Positions 48,769 through 60,543 of a stretch of DNA of 64,000 nt are shown here, in pieces. The notes beneath the pieces were generated by a model. It was not told the origin of the DNA, did not search any database, and was given only the letters and a program-made list of their open reading frames with translations. The stretch comes from Mesorhizobium sp. RMAD-H1 (GTDB lineage: Bacteria; Pseudomonadota; Alphaproteobacteria; Rhizobiales; Rhizobiaceae), in contig NZ_JACHWN010000001.1 in assembly GCF_014191375.1 (NCBI RefSeq), forward strand, positions 1,054,001-1,118,000. The letters are read 5' to 3'. How positions within the stretch are numbered: position 1 is the stretch's first letter; each line of letters starts with the position of its first letter. The translations under genes and the position numbers were made by a program.

Positions 48769-49800
48769 TTACTGGCAAATACGTGAAGTACAGTTGCCGC
48801 CGTGGCAGCCCTGATCGAGATGAAGATTGGTCCTGTGGGCGGCGTCGCCATCGGGGCCGATGACGGTCATGAACATGTCGCAGCTCGTCTTGTGAACGGC
48901 GCGCCAGAATTCCTTCTCCTCCGGCGTTCCGTGCCAGCCGGTCGCAAGCTCCGTCGTGCGGCCGTTCTTCAGGCGGAATGACATGATGTCGAGCGCATTG
49001 GCGAAGGCATGCTCGGAAGTGCGGCCCGAGGTGCCGCCATTGACCTTGCGGCACTGATAGTCCGAGCCGGTCCCGATCGCCTCGATCTCTGCGCCGAAGG
49101 ATTTGAGCGCCGCCGCGCGCACCGCCTTCGTCCATTGCGCCAGGGTGGCGGCCATCGCGCAATTGGTGGTGATGGGGGCCGCGAAGGACAGGGGATTTTC
49201 CTTGCCGATGGCCGAGAGCGACAGCGGCGATCTTTCTCCGCATATGCCGTCCGACAAGGGCGCGACGAGCTTGCCCTGTACGTCCCCATTCATCAGCGCC
49301 GGGCAGGCGGCCTGATAGACGCGTTCGTCCTTCTTCTCGGCTGCCTTCTCATCATGCGGCGCTGTTTCCTTTGGGCCGGCAGGCGGCGTGGCGGGGGTGG
49401 ACGGCTTTTCCGCCGGTGCCCCTTCCGGTTTTTCGTCCGGCGTTGGCGCGGAGCCCTTATCCTCCGGTTGGGGCTGTTTCTCCTCCGGCTTGGCTTCTTC
49501 TGCCGATCCGGGCCTTGGCTGCGGGACCGGAACGGTACCTGGAATCTGCGGGGTTCTGGTAGCGCTGGTGCCGGTGGAGGTCCGGCGAGGACGTTGGCTC
49601 TGCCTGCGCTGCGCTGTCCGTCTGGCCTGGACGCTTCTCTTCTTTGTGGTCTTCGGCTTGAATATCTCGAGAATGTTTTCCGCCCTGGCCTGGCTCGAAG
49701 CAATGGGCATGTCCGCGGCAGGGGAAATGAAGAGGCAGATCGCGGCGGCCATGATTGCAAGGAAGCCGTTGCGCAACAATCGCTGGAAGGAAAGGTTCAC
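48769..49800 (-). CDS. Extensin-like family protein
   Basis: The 343-residue exported protein has a signal peptide (FLAIMAAAICLFISPAADMP...), a basic stretch, a long Pro/Glu/Lys-rich linker (about 75-150) and a C-terminal extensin-like domain (about 165-343). The domain resembles zinc D-Ala-D-Ala peptidases: SEHAFANALDIMSF supplies His and Asp, and NLHLDQG another His. It probably acts on peptidoglycan, by inference. The GTG at 49800 has an AGGAG site; the ATG at 49833 does not. Four C-terminal cysteines are present. Confidence 0.82.
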   Translation of the reverse strand: MNLSFQRLLRNGFLAIMAAAICLFISPAADMPIASSQARAENILEIFKPKTTKKRSVQARRTAQRRQSQRPRRTSTGTSATRTPQIPGTVPVPQPRPGSAEEAKPEEKQPQPEDKGSAPTPDEKPEGAPAEKPSTPATPPAGPKETAPHDEKAAEKKDERVYQAACPALMNGDVQGKLVAPLSDGICGERSPLSLSAIGKENPLSFAAPITTNCAMAATLAQWTKAVRAAALKSFGAEIEAIGTGSDYQCRKVNGGTSGRTSEHAFANALDIMSFRLKNGRTTELATGWHGTPEEKEFWRAVHKTSCDMFMTVIGPDGDAAHRTNLHLDQGCHGGNCTSRICQ

Positions 49801-50141
49801 GGGCAATATCTCTCCTGTTTCACGCTTATCCATATTGCCACGTTATGGCCCGGCATCACCTCACGCTTGGTGACAGGGCGTATCAGGGGCAAATATATGC
49901 CGGACCGGACCAATATCCGCCATTGCAACTGCTTGCGGCTTGACATGCGCGCCCGCCCTGTCTAGAAGCCGGCCAGCGCAGGGCTTGTCGGTCCTGCGTT
50001 TTATTTGACGTGTCCCGTGAATGGTTGCCGCAAAGCGTGCGCGCGCCATTCTGTCAGTCCTCGGAAATGGAGGGCAGAGGAGGGCGCGTTTCCTTGGTCG
50101 AAGTGATGAGCTTCGATCGTCAACATTTGAAGGGAAATGCG
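49801..50141. other. 341-bp divergent spacer between extensin-like gene and rpsD
   Basis: No gene is visible, apart from a possible 11-codon extension of the extensin-like protein (to 49833). A candidate rpsD promoter lies at 49940-49968. The rpsD leader after it is about 170 bases. Confidence 0.5.
49940..49968 (+). promoter_or_regulatory. Candidate housekeeping promoter of rpsD
   Basis: TTGACA (49940-49945) is followed after 17 bp by TAGAAG (49963-49968), a partial -10 match. Its position upstream of a highly expressed ribosomal gene supports it. Confidence 0.35.
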
Positions 50142-50759
50142 ATGAGCAAGCGCGAATCCGCGAAATACAAAATCGATCGCCGTCTTGGCGAAAACATCTG
50201 GGGCCGTCCGAAGTCCCCGGTCAACCGCCGCGAATACGGCCCCGGCCAGCACGGCCAGCGCCGCAAGGGCAAGCTTTCCGACTTCGGCGTGCAGCTGCGC
50301 GCCAAGCAGAAGCTCAAGGGCTATTACGGCGATATTTCGGAAAAGCAGTTCCGCAAGGTCTATGAGGAAGCCTCCCGCCGCAAGGGCGATACGGGCGAGC
50401 ACCTGATCGGCATTCTGGAATCGCGCCTGGACGCGATCGTCTACCGCGCCAAGTTCGTCCCGACGATCTTCGCCGCGCGCCAGTTCGTCAATCATGGCCA
50501 TGTCAACGTCAACGGCCGCCGCGTCAACATCCAGTCCTACCGCTGCAAGCCGGGCGACGTGATCGAAGTGCGCGAGAAGTCGAAGCAGCTCGCTCTGGTT
50601 CTGGAAGCGACCCAGCTCGCCGAGCGTGACGTGCCCGAATATATCGAGGTCGATCACAACAAGATGACCGCCAAGTTCACCCGCATCCCGGCCTTCTCCG
50701 ATGTGCCTTATGCGGTGCAGATGGAGCCGAACCTGGTCGTCGAATTCTATTCGCGTTAA
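50142..50759 (+). CDS. rpsD: 30S ribosomal protein S4
   Basis: This 205-residue primary 16S rRNA-binding protein has the N-terminal [20 protein letters not shown] and the S4 RNA-binding domain with [20 protein letters not shown]. It lacks the zinc-ligand cysteines (C- form). The ATG at 50142 follows AAGGGAAATGC; upstream in-frame starts would run through the leader. It stands alone, not in the alpha operon, as in other rhizobia, and ends in a strong intrinsic terminator. Confidence 0.98.
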   Translation: MSKRESAKYKIDRRLGENIWGRPKSPVNRREYGPGQHGQRRKGKLSDFGVQLRAKQKLKGYYGDISEKQFRKVYEEASRRKGDTGEHLIGILESRLDAIVYRAKFVPTIFAARQFVNHGHVNVNGRRVNIQSYRCKPGDVIEVREKSKQLALVLEATQLAERDVPEYIEVDHNKMTAKFTRIPAFSDVPYAVQMEPNLVVEFYSR

Positions 50760-50776
50760 GGTTTTCGGCACTCTGG

Positions 50777-50814
50777 AAAAAAGAGCCGCCCTGGTCATTC
50801 CGGGCGGCTTTTTT
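50777..50814 (+). terminator. Intrinsic terminator of rpsD
   Basis: The stem GCCGCCC/GGGCGGC is flanked by A6 and T6, 18 bp after the rpsD stop. Confidence 0.9.
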
Positions 50815-50847
50815 GTATCCTGAAGCGGATGAAGGCGGAGAGGGCGG

Positions 50848-51777
50848 ATGAGCGAGCTGCAGGAACTGGTCGAGGGCATCCGTCGCGATCTCGAAAGCCA
50901 TCTCGGCGAGGGCAAGGTCGCCGACTATATTCCCGAGCTCGCCAAGGTCGATCCACGGCAGCTCGGCATCGCGGTGGCGACGATCGACGGCGGTTTTCAT
51001 ACGGCAGGCGATGCGGACACGCCGTTCTCCATTCAGAGCATTTCCAAGGTCTTCACGCTGACGCTGGCGCTCGGCAAGGCCGGTGACGCGCTCTGGACCC
51101 GGGTCGGTCGCGAACCCTCTGGCACGGCGTTCAATTCCATCGTCCAGCTCGAATATGAGAAGGGCCGGCCGCGCAACCCCTTCATCAATGCCGGTGCCAT
51201 CGCGGTGGCGGACCTGATCCTGGCGGGGCACCAGCCGCGCGAGGCGATCGGCGAGATCGTGCATTTCGTCCGCTTTCTCGCCGGCGACGACAGCATCGCC
51301 ATCGATCACGAAGTGGCGAAATCGGAGACCGAGACCGGCTACCGCAATCTGGCGCTCGCCAATTTCATGCGCTCCTTCGGCAGGCTCGATCATCCGGCGG
51401 AGCATGTCCTCGGCGTCTATTTCCATCATTGCGCGCTGGCCATGTCGTGCCGCCAGCTCGCCCGGGCCGGGCTCTATCTTGCTGCCGGCGGCGGCAATCC
51501 GGTGCTTGGCGGCCGTGTCGTCTCGCGGGAGCGGGCGCGGCGCATCAATGCGCTGATGCTGATGTGCGGCCATTATGACGGTTCCGGCGATTTCGCCTAT
51601 CGCGTCGGCCTGCCGGGCAAGAGCGGTGTCGGCGGCGGCATCCTCGCGGTTGCGCCGGGCAAGGCCTCGATCGCGGTCTGGTCGCCGGGTCTCGATCAGC
51701 ATGGCAATTCGCTGGTCGGAACCGCTGCGCTCGAACTCCTGGCCCAGCGCACGGGATGGTCGGTTTTCGGGCCCTGA
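50848..51777 (+). CDS. glsA: Glutaminase A
   Basis: This 309-residue enzyme hydrolyses glutamine to glutamate and ammonia. The beta-lactamase-like active site SxxK is S64-K67 in [12 protein letters not shown]. Other blocks are [40 protein letters not shown] and [23 protein letters not shown]. The length is typical. The ATG at 50848 gives [11 protein letters not shown]. It lies 88 bp after rpsD beyond the terminator and 62 bp before ttcA. Confidence 0.96.
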   Translation: MSELQELVEGIRRDLESHLGEGKVADYIPELAKVDPRQLGIAVATIDGGFHTAGDADTPFSIQSISKVFTLTLALGKAGDALWTRVGREPSGTAFNSIVQLEYEKGRPRNPFINAGAIAVADLILAGHQPREAIGEIVHFVRFLAGDDSIAIDHEVAKSETETGYRNLALANFMRSFGRLDHPAEHVLGVYFHHCALAMSCRQLARAGLYLAAGGGNPVLGGRVVSRERARRINALMLMCGHYDGSGDFAYRVGLPGKSGVGGGILAVAPGKASIAVWSPGLDQHGNSLVGTAALELLAQRTGWSVFGP

Positions 51778-51839
51778 TCCCTGGCATTGATCCCATTCAT
51801 GTTTTGCCTTTGTCGCATCTCCCGGATAAAGGAATAGCC

Positions 51840-52703
51840 ATGACCGTTCACGATCCAGATCTCTCCTCCGATACCGGCGATGCCGATAGCTTCCATCCGC
51901 TGTTCCGCGACGTGCCGTCGTCGGTCGCCTTCAACAAGTTGCGCAAGCGCCTGTTGCGCCAGACGCGGCAGGCGATCGAGGACTTCGCCATGGCCCGGGC
52001 CGGCGAGCGCTGGCTGATCGGCCTTTCCGGCGGCAAGGATTCCTACGGGCTTCTCGCTCTGCTGCTCGATCTCAAATGGCGCGGGCTGCTGCCCGTCGAC
52101 CTGATTGCCTGCAATCTCGACCAGGGGCAGCCGAACTTCCCCAAGCATGTGCTGCCGGAGTTCCTGACGCGCTATGGCATCCCGCATCGCATCGAATATC
52201 AGGACACCTATTCGGTGGTGACCGAAAAGGTCCCGGAGAACCAGACCTACTGCTCGCTCTGCTCGCGGCTCAGGCGCGGCAATCTTTACCGCGTGGCGCG
52301 GGAAGAGGGCTGCTCGGCGCTGGTGCTGGGTCATCATCGGGAAGATATCCTCGAAACCTTCTTCATGAACCTCTTCCATGGCGGCAGGCTTGCCGCAATG
52401 CCGCCCAAGCTCCTCAATGATGAGGGCGACGTCATGGTGCTGCGGCCGCTCGCCTATGCGGCGGAAGAGGATCTCGAAAAATTCGCCGCCGCCATGCGTT
52501 TTCCCATCATTCCCTGTGATCTCTGCGGCAGCCAGGACGGCCTGCAGCGCAATGCGATGAAGGCGATGCTCGCGGACATTGAAAAGCGCATGCCGGGACG
52601 CAAGGACACGATGATCAGGGCGCTCGCCCATGTGCGCCCGAGCCATCTTCTGGATCGCCAATTGTTCGATTTTGCCGGGCTGAAGCTGCCGGCAGGGGAG
52701 TAA
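51840..52703 (+). CDS. ttcA: tRNA 2-thiocytidine synthetase
   Basis: This 287-residue enzyme thiolates C32 of certain tRNAs. It has the PP-loop SGGKDS (63-68) and two CxxC pairs, C138/C141 ([11 protein letters not shown]) and C226/C229 ([10 protein letters not shown]), that hold the Fe-S cluster and sulfur in this family. The ATG at 51840 follows AAAGGAATAGCC. Its stop overlaps the start of the next gene, implying translational coupling. Confidence 0.95.
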   Translation: MTVHDPDLSSDTGDADSFHPLFRDVPSSVAFNKLRKRLLRQTRQAIEDFAMARAGERWLIGLSGGKDSYGLLALLLDLKWRGLLPVDLIACNLDQGQPNFPKHVLPEFLTRYGIPHRIEYQDTYSVVTEKVPENQTYCSLCSRLRRGNLYRVAREEGCSALVLGHHREDILETFFMNLFHGGRLAAMPPKLLNDEGDVMVLRPLAYAAEEDLEKFAAAMRFPIIPCDLCGSQDGLQRNAMKAMLADIEKRMPGRKDTMIRALAHVRPSHLLDRQLFDFAGLKLPAGE

Positions 52704-53530
52704 TGATGTTTGATGAAAAGCATGTGGAATGGCTCGCCGATCTTCTGGCGGAGACGGCGAGAGCGGAAATCATGCCGCGCTTCCGGCGGCTGGGCGTGGG
52801 CGATATCCGGCAGAAGACCTCGGCTTCCGATCTCGTCACCGAGGCGGACGTCAATGCCGAGCGCGTGATCACCAAGGCGTTGCGCGAGCGCTATCCCGAT
52901 GCGCTGGTGATCGGCGAGGAGGCCTGCAGCGAAAACCCGGCGCTTCTGGAAGGGCTTGGCGATGCAAGGCTTGCCTTCGTCATCGATCCGGTCGACGGCA
53001 CCTATAATTTCGCCTCCGATGTGCCGCTGTTCGGCGTCATGCTCTCCGTCGTGGTCGATGGCGAGACCGTCGCCGGCATCATTCATGATCCCGTCGGCAA
53101 GGACTGGCTCATCGGCATGCGCAGCGCGGGCAGCCATATCCGCAGGACGGACAATTCGCTTGATAAGGTGCGGGTGGCCGATCCGGTGCCCGTCTCCGAG
53201 ATGACTGGCGCGATCTCGTGGCCCTATCTGCCCGAGCCGGAGCGCTCGCGCCTGGCGCGCAACCATGCCAAATGCCTGGCGCAGATCGGCTATCGCTGCG
53301 CGGCGCATGAATACCGGGTGATCGCCAGCGGCTACGCGCATTTTGCCGTCTATGGCAAGCTGATGCCGTGGGACCATCTGGGCGGCGTGCTCATCCATAC
53401 CGAGGCCGGCGGCCATGCCGCGCGCTTCGACGGCAGCCCCTACCTGCCTTCGCATGTCGGCGGCGGGCTGATGGTCGCTCCCGACAAGGAGAGCTGGAAA
53501 GAACTGCGTCAAGCGCTCTGGGCGGAATAA
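52703..53530 (+). CDS. Inositol monophosphatase family protein
   Basis: The 275-residue member of the lithium-sensitive phosphatase superfamily has metal ligands E72 (IGEEACSE), D95 and D98 (IDPVDGTYNF), and the later WDHLGGVLIHTEAGG block. Substrates in the family include inositol phosphate, histidinol phosphate and 3'-phosphoadenosine 5'-phosphate; nothing here decides. The ATGATG start shares bases with the ttcA stop. It is convergent with the MFS gene across a repeat-filled gap. Confidence 0.87.
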   Translation: MMFDEKHVEWLADLLAETARAEIMPRFRRLGVGDIRQKTSASDLVTEADVNAERVITKALRERYPDALVIGEEACSENPALLEGLGDARLAFVIDPVDGTYNFASDVPLFGVMLSVVVDGETVAGIIHDPVGKDWLIGMRSAGSHIRRTDNSLDKVRVADPVPVSEMTGAISWPYLPEPERSRLARNHAKCLAQIGYRCAAHEYRVIASGYAHFAVYGKLMPWDHLGGVLIHTEAGGHAARFDGSPYLPSHVGGGLMVAPDKESWKELRQALWAE

Positions 53531-53540
53531 CGCCAACCGA

Positions 53541-53603
53541 TATCGGATAGCCGTTATCCGTTATCCGTTATCGGATATCCGATAGCGGATTAACCGGCCG
53601 GTA
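53541..53603. repeat. Heptamer-repeat hairpin between convergent genes
   Basis: The core is three direct copies of CCGTTAT. It is bordered by TATCGGATA on the left and by TATCCGATA, its complement, on the right, with further CGGAT words. It fills the gap between the inositol-phosphatase family gene and the MFS gene, and could form a bidirectional hairpin. Its layout is like 33001-33075 but the word is different. Confidence 0.7.
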
Positions 53604-53605
53604 AC

Positions 53606-54877
53606 TTAATCGACATGCACGACATGCGGCGCCGGTGCGTTTTGCGGCTGGAACAGCTTGCCGCGTTCTGCCACGAGCACGCAGATCAGGCCGATGAGGC
53701 CGAGCACGAAATAGCCGGCCGCGATTGGCGTCGTCGTGCCGTTATATGACTGGCCGATGATCGCGCCAATTGTGGCGCCGATCAGGGTCTGCGTGAAGCC
53801 CAGCACCGATGATGCCGTTCCCGCGACATTGCCGAGCGGCTCCATGGCGAGCGAATTGAAATTCGCGCCGATCGAGCCGAAGCAGAACATCACGGTGGCG
53901 AACATCATCAGGAAAAGCGGGAAGGGGACCGGAGCGTCTCGCATCGACAGAATGAGCCAGATCAGGCTGACGATGACGAAGATGACGAGCATGATGTGCG
54001 AGATGCGGCGCATGCCGTAGCGTCCCACCATGCGGGAATTGAGGAAGGAGGACAGCGCCATCGTCGCGGCGACCGCGGCGAAGGCGAGCGGGAACAATTC
54101 GTGGAGCTCATATATGCCGACATAGATCTGCTGGGCGGAATTGATGAAGCCGAAGAGCGCGCCGAGCATGAAGGACGTGGCGAGCGTATAGCAAAGCGCT
54201 ACGCGGTTGCTGAGCACGATGCCGAAACCCCTGGCGACAGAGCCCGCCGTGAATGGCCGGCGGTTTTCGGGATGAAGCGTCTCGGGCAGGCGGAAGAACG
54301 ACCAGAGCGTGACGGCGAGCGCCATCACGGCCATGAAGGCGAAGATCAGGTGCCATTCGCCGAAAAGCATGATGAGCTGGCCGGTGGCGGGCGCAATCAC
54401 CGGAATGATCATGAACACCATCATGACGAGCGACATGACCTCGGCCATCTGTCGCCCGCCGAAGGTATCGCGCACGATGGAGACGGCGATGACGCGCGTG
54501 GCGGCGGCGCCCACGCCCTGCAGGGTACGGAAGATGAGCAGCATCGTGAAGCTCGGCGAGAGCGCTGCGCCGATGGCTGAGAGGACATAGATCGCAAGGC
54601 CGATCAGGAGAGGAGCCCGCCGGCCGAACCGGTCGCTGATCGGGCCATAGGCGAGCTGGGAAAAGCCGAAACCGAAGAGATAGGCGGAGATGACATACTG
54701 CCGGTGGTTTTCGTTCGTCACGCCGAGGCTGGCGCCGATCTCCTGCAATCCGGGCAGCATGATATCGATGGCCAGCGCGTTGATCGCCATCAAAGCCGCG
54801 ACCAGGGCGATGAATTCAATGCGCCCGAGCCGCATTCTCGGTTCTTTGAGTTCCTTCGTCTGCAAATCAGTCGTCAT
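53606..54877 (-). CDS. Bcr/CflA-type multidrug efflux MFS transporter
   Basis: The 423-residue, 12-segment major facilitator drug:H+ antiporter carries the motif A loop YGPISDRFGRRAPLLIG after segment 2 and IDIMLPGLQEIGASLG in segment 1, as in the Bcr/CflA subfamily. The ATG at 54877 (MTTDLQTKEL) is chosen because the longer frame adds a soluble tail atypical of the family. Substrate unknown. It is last on a minus-strand run after grxD, whose terminator separates them. Confidence 0.9.
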   Translation of the reverse strand: MTTDLQTKELKEPRMRLGRIEFIALVAALMAINALAIDIMLPGLQEIGASLGVTNENHRQYVISAYLFGFGFSQLAYGPISDRFGRRAPLLIGLAIYVLSAIGAALSPSFTMLLIFRTLQGVGAAATRVIAVSIVRDTFGGRQMAEVMSLVMMVFMIIPVIAPATGQLIMLFGEWHLIFAFMAVMALAVTLWSFFRLPETLHPENRRPFTAGSVARGFGIVLSNRVALCYTLATSFMLGALFGFINSAQQIYVGIYELHELFPLAFAAVAATMALSSFLNSRMVGRYGMRRISHIMLVIFVIVSLIWLILSMRDAPVPFPLFLMMFATVMFCFGSIGANFNSLAMEPLGNVAGTASSVLGFTQTLIGATIGAIIGQSYNGTTTPIAAGYFVLGLIGLICVLVAERGKLFQPQNAPAPHVVHVD

Positions 54878-55009
54878 GGTCCGCTTATCGTCAAAAGGGC
54901 AAATCCTGAAAAGGGGATCGATTCCCAATAAAGCAGGGGTTGCTTTGGACTTGCGCAAAACAAAAGATCGGAGCTTTTCCCAATTCCGCAACCAGGAACT
55001 GCTCCCGTG

Positions 55010-55049
55010 ATTAAAACAACAATAAAGGCGTCGGGTTGCCGACGCCTTT
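55010..55049 (-). terminator. Intrinsic terminator of grxD
   Basis: On the minus strand AAAGGCGTCGG/CCGACGCCTTT forms a perfect 11-bp stem with a 4-base loop. It is followed by TTGTTGTTTT, about 55 bp after the grxD stop. Confidence 0.85.
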
Positions 55050-55104
55050 AGAGCAACTTTCGAAAGAGAACCTCCGAAACGCTCGGAAGTTGCCGAATTT
55101 TCGG

Positions 55105-55437
55105 TCAGGCTGCCTTTGTGGCAATGCCCTTGCCGGAAAACAGCTCCTGGAGCTCGCCGGCCTGGAACATTTCACGGATAATGTCGCAACCGCCGACGAA
55201 CTCGCCCTTCACATAAAGCTGGGGGATGGTCGGCCAGTTGGAATATTCCTTGATGCCCTGGCGCAGTTCGTCGGAGGAAAGGACGTTCACGCCTTTGTAG
55301 TCGACGCCGATATAGTCGAGGATCTGCACGACCTGACCGGAGAAACCGCACTGCGGAAAACCGGGCGTGCCCTTCATGAAGAGCACGACGTCGTTGCTCT
55401 TGACCTCATTGTCGATGAATTCGTTGATGCCGCTCAT
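55105..55437 (-). CDS. grxD: Monothiol glutaredoxin, Grx4 type
   Basis: This 110-residue CGFS glutaredoxin has active site C30 in PQCGFSGQ and glutathione-binding [19 protein letters not shown]. Such proteins bind a 2Fe-2S cluster, alone or with BolA, for Fe-S trafficking and iron sensing. The neighbouring bolA gene, 213 bp away on the same strand, is the known partner. The ATG at 55437 follows AAAGGATC. Confidence 0.96.
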   Translation of the reverse strand: MSGINEFIDNEVKSNDVVLFMKGTPGFPQCGFSGQVVQILDYIGVDYKGVNVLSSDELRQGIKEYSNWPTIPQLYVKGEFVGGCDIIREMFQAGELQELFSGKGIATKAA

Positions 55438-55650
55438 TTCGGATCCTTTCCATGCGCCGGTATCGAAAATCCTGTCGTTGCCGGCGATTATCTGCAAATC
55501 CAGAGGGAATCTGTTCCGCTTGTCATGGATTTGCTTGACCTGGTTTCATTCTAAAAAGCACGCAATCGGCAGCGAAGCAAGTCACGCATGATTGAAAACG
55601 GCTCTTTGCCGGATGATTGTCCTGCCTCGACCGGTTTTACTACCGCCGTC

Positions 55651-55884
55651 CTAGTCGGGTGCGCTCGTCTGCAGCGCGAGGGCGTGAAGAACGCCACCCA
55701 TATTGCCCTTCAGCGCATCATAGACCATCTGATGCTGCTGAACGCGGGACTTGCCCCGAAAGCTCTCCGCGACGACTTCGGCTGCGTAGTGATCGCCATC
55801 GCCGGCGAGATCGCGGATCGTCACCTTCGCGTCCGGAATTGCGTCCTCGATCATTTTCTGTATGTCGCGTGCGTCCATCGCCAT
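55651..55884 (-). CDS. bolA: BolA family protein
   Basis: The 77-residue protein carries the BolA core DLAGDGDHYAAEVVAESFRG followed by RVQQHQMVYDAL, including the conserved His of the loop. BolA proteins pair with CGFS glutaredoxins in Fe-S cluster handling. The ATG at 55884 gives MAMDARDIQKMI; an upstream in-frame start at 55917 is less likely. In many rhizobia bolA follows purL directly; here a glycosyltransferase-like gene lies between them. Confidence 0.92.
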   Translation of the reverse strand: MAMDARDIQKMIEDAIPDAKVTIRDLAGDGDHYAAEVVAESFRGKSRVQQHQMVYDALKGNMGGVLHALALQTSAPD

Positions 55885-56024
55885 TTGCAGTCTCCCTGTG
55901 CAAGGCGGCTGCCGCATCCCGACATGAGCCGGGATGCCAACCTTTCCTCATGATATGGAGACAATGCCCGGCAGCGTCAATCGTGACAAGCCGGAGATTA
56001 TCCGGCAATCTTTAGGTCCTGATC

Positions 56025-56759
56025 CTAGACCACCAATAGTTTGGGCAGGGAATGTTCTTCTGTGAGGCCCAACTCGACTTTCTGCGCCTCGCTCAACGGA
56101 AAGGGCTGTTCGGCCTTGGCTGCATTCTGCCACCAATGCGGGATGTCGTCCGAGCCGAACTCCCTGGATTCCCCCGGCGTGCGCGACCGGCGGCTCTCCT
56201 GAGCATGGAAGAACGCCGCCCGGGTGAGACGCCTGCGCAGCCATGTCTTGACGGATTGCCGTGAAGCCTTGCTGAAAATATTCTCGTCGAGCCAGGTAGC
56301 GTGCACTCTCCCTGCAAGCGAGAGGTCCCACCAGGCATAGCCCAGGCTCACCTGATCCCAGACCAGGGGATAATCCGAACAATAGGCGGCCCACCGGTCA
56401 ATCAGCTGCCCGGCAGCTGCGCTCTTCCCGAAGAATATCTGGCCACCATAGAAGTTCCAGCCGCCCCGCTTCACCACGCCGAAGTCGCCTTGAATAGCAG
56501 CCAGCTCATGAGGAAGACGCAGGAGTTCGGCATCGGCATCAATCCAGCAGATGGGGCGCTCCGAGCGTTGCCATACGTCCCTGATGAAATTGGCCTTCAC
56601 CGCGCAGTTCTCGACCCAGCTCGATCGCCGTGGTCTCGGTTCGATGACCGTATCCAGGCCAAGCCGCTCGGCAGATTTCTGCAGCTTTCGGGCCAGTGTC
56701 TCATACGGGGTATTCGCCGTGTAATAGGAAACGATGACAGGCATGGCCGTCTTCGACAT
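56025..56759 (-). CDS. GT-A-like glycosyltransferase family protein
   Basis: The 244-residue soluble protein has a nucleotide-diphospho-sugar-transferase look. DAD (74-76, in ICWIDADAELLRLP) sits where GT-A enzymes have the metal-binding DxD. FYGGQIFFGKS (103-113) and WDQVSLGYAWW (134-144) match the later blocks of PF03407-like transferases. The ATG at 56759 is preferred to an earlier frame. It lies between purL and bolA on the same strand, with 140-150 bp gaps. Donor and acceptor are unknown, and the family call is inference from motifs. Confidence 0.6.
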   Translation of the reverse strand: MSKTAMPVIVSYYTANTPYETLARKLQKSAERLGLDTVIEPRPRRSSWVENCAVKANFIRDVWQRSERPICWIDADAELLRLPHELAAIQGDFGVVKRGGWNFYGGQIFFGKSAAAGQLIDRWAAYCSDYPLVWDQVSLGYAWWDLSLAGRVHATWLDENIFSKASRQSVKTWLRRRLTRAAFFHAQESRRSRTPGESREFGSDDIPHWWQNAAKAEQPFPLSEAQKVELGLTEEHSLPKLLVV

Positions 56760-56909
56760 GGGCGCTGACCTTGGGAGGAGGGTTTGCGGGAGCAAAAGGA
56801 GAAAGGTGAGAGGAGAACCTGCAAAAAAGGGCACAACGGCTGTGATTAGCCGTTGTGTTTCAAGCAGGTATGATGGCCGATAACGTGTCCGCTTTTCGGC
56901 CTTTTCTTG

Positions 56910-59126
<2,217 letters not shown>

Positions 59127-59337
59127 TCTGTCCGATTTCTTTGACTGCCGGGCAAGGCCCCGGGAAGCGGATGGATCATTTACCGGGGCTATAGAACAGT
59201 TCCTGTTTCGATGGAAGGCTAGGCTGTGGTGATATTCCACGGCAGGTCCGGACGCGGCTTTCGCAGCAGGGCTTAAACATGGGGGAACTTTTCTTTGGGA
59301 AGGTCTATGAAAGCTTTTAGGCAAAGGAGCATCTCCT

Positions 59338-60528
59338 GTGCGGCACCTTCTACAAACCATTGCGTTCGCCGGCTTGGCGCTGGCGTTAAGCCTCGGCGTA
59401 GCGCAGGCCGAGCGAACTGAGGTTGCGTCCATGGCCGGTCCGCAAGCGGCAAGAGACCCGCAGGGAGGGCTCGGAGCGAATTTCAACGAGCATCTCGTGG
59501 GACTGCGGTTCGACGAGTTGGAGCTTGGCCGGACAAAATGGGTGCGCGGCTTTTATCCGATGCCGCTGGCCGACGGGGAGGCACCGGAGGACAACCCCGG
59601 AATCCGCAATCTCCTGCAGGCGAGGACCCGCGGCTACGGAACAGTGCTCAGCATGAAGTTCCCCTATAAGAATCGGGCCTTTCCCAAGCCTGGGACACCC
59701 GGGATGACGCGGGAGATGCGGCGGGTGACGAAACTGCTCATAGCGGTGATGGGCCGCGTAGACATTCTGGTCATCGGCAATGAGCCATTCATCGAAAGCC
59801 GCCCGGCGGATCGCAACGAGAACCTGAACGCGTTCTACGAACACATCGCCAAGCAAGTGATCAAATTCCGCCGGGACAATTGCGGGGCGGACTGTCCGAC
59901 GCAGCTCTATCTCGGTGCGTTGAACAATCTGCAGAGGCCGGGGCATCAAACTCCCGCCACCGACCGCTGGGTCCGATACGCGGCAAGCGAGCCGGACATA
60001 AGTGGCGTAGACATTCATCCGCATGTCGCTTCGATCGAGGACTCCCGCCCCTTCGTCGAGTACGTGCTGGAACGGCTGCGGGACGACCAGCGGTTCCTGG
60101 CCACCGAGTTCTCGCTGGTGCACCACTGGAAGAGACATCTGACCGACGCCGCTCCCGCCGATTTCCTCGCCCGCTATGACATGCCGCCGAAACTGAAGGT
60201 CTGGGAGGTGATCGGCGCCGCGATCAACTCTCCATTTCCGCAAGAAAAGTGGAACGATTTCCTGGCATCCAGCCGGTGGTACGAGTCCCGAAAGAACTAT
60301 ATCTGCAATCAGCTGGCGCTGTTCCGCGATACCGGCCGCTTCGCACTTGGCACCTACGGTTACAAGCAGACACCGGAGATGGCCGGGAACTGGGGCCCGG
60401 ACAAGACACCGTGGCTGCTCAACAGCGTCTTGGCGCCCGAAACCGTTCGGAATTGGGACGACGGCACGCCCGGACGTGGTTACGCCTGGATCGATGACTT
60501 TCGCCGCTGTGGCCAGGCTGATCCCTGA
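59338..60528 (+). CDS. Exported glycoside-hydrolase-like (clan GH-A pattern) protein
   Basis: The 396-residue protein has a signal peptide ([21 protein letters not shown]). The mature part shows clan GH-A features: N148-E149-P150 in LVIGNEPF as the acid/base on strand 4, GVDIHPHV (223-230) near strand 6, and E257 in [11 protein letters not shown] as a possible nucleophile on strand 7. The 108-residue spacing between the glutamates fits a TIM-barrel glycosidase. The GTG at 59338 follows AAAGGAGC. I cannot name a family. It is divergent from purL and convergent with the MocR gene. Confidence 0.6.
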   Translation: MRHLLQTIAFAGLALALSLGVAQAERTEVASMAGPQAARDPQGGLGANFNEHLVGLRFDELELGRTKWVRGFYPMPLADGEAPEDNPGIRNLLQARTRGYGTVLSMKFPYKNRAFPKPGTPGMTREMRRVTKLLIAVMGRVDILVIGNEPFIESRPADRNENLNAFYEHIAKQVIKFRRDNCGADCPTQLYLGALNNLQRPGHQTPATDRWVRYAASEPDISGVDIHPHVASIEDSRPFVEYVLERLRDDQRFLATEFSLVHHWKRHLTDAAPADFLARYDMPPKLKVWEVIGAAINSPFPQEKWNDFLASSRWYESRKNYICNQLALFRDTGRFALGTYGYKQTPEMAGNWGPDKTPWLLNSVLAPETVRNWDDGTPGRGYAWIDDFRRCGQADP

Positions 60529-60543
60529 TGGAACGCCGTTTCC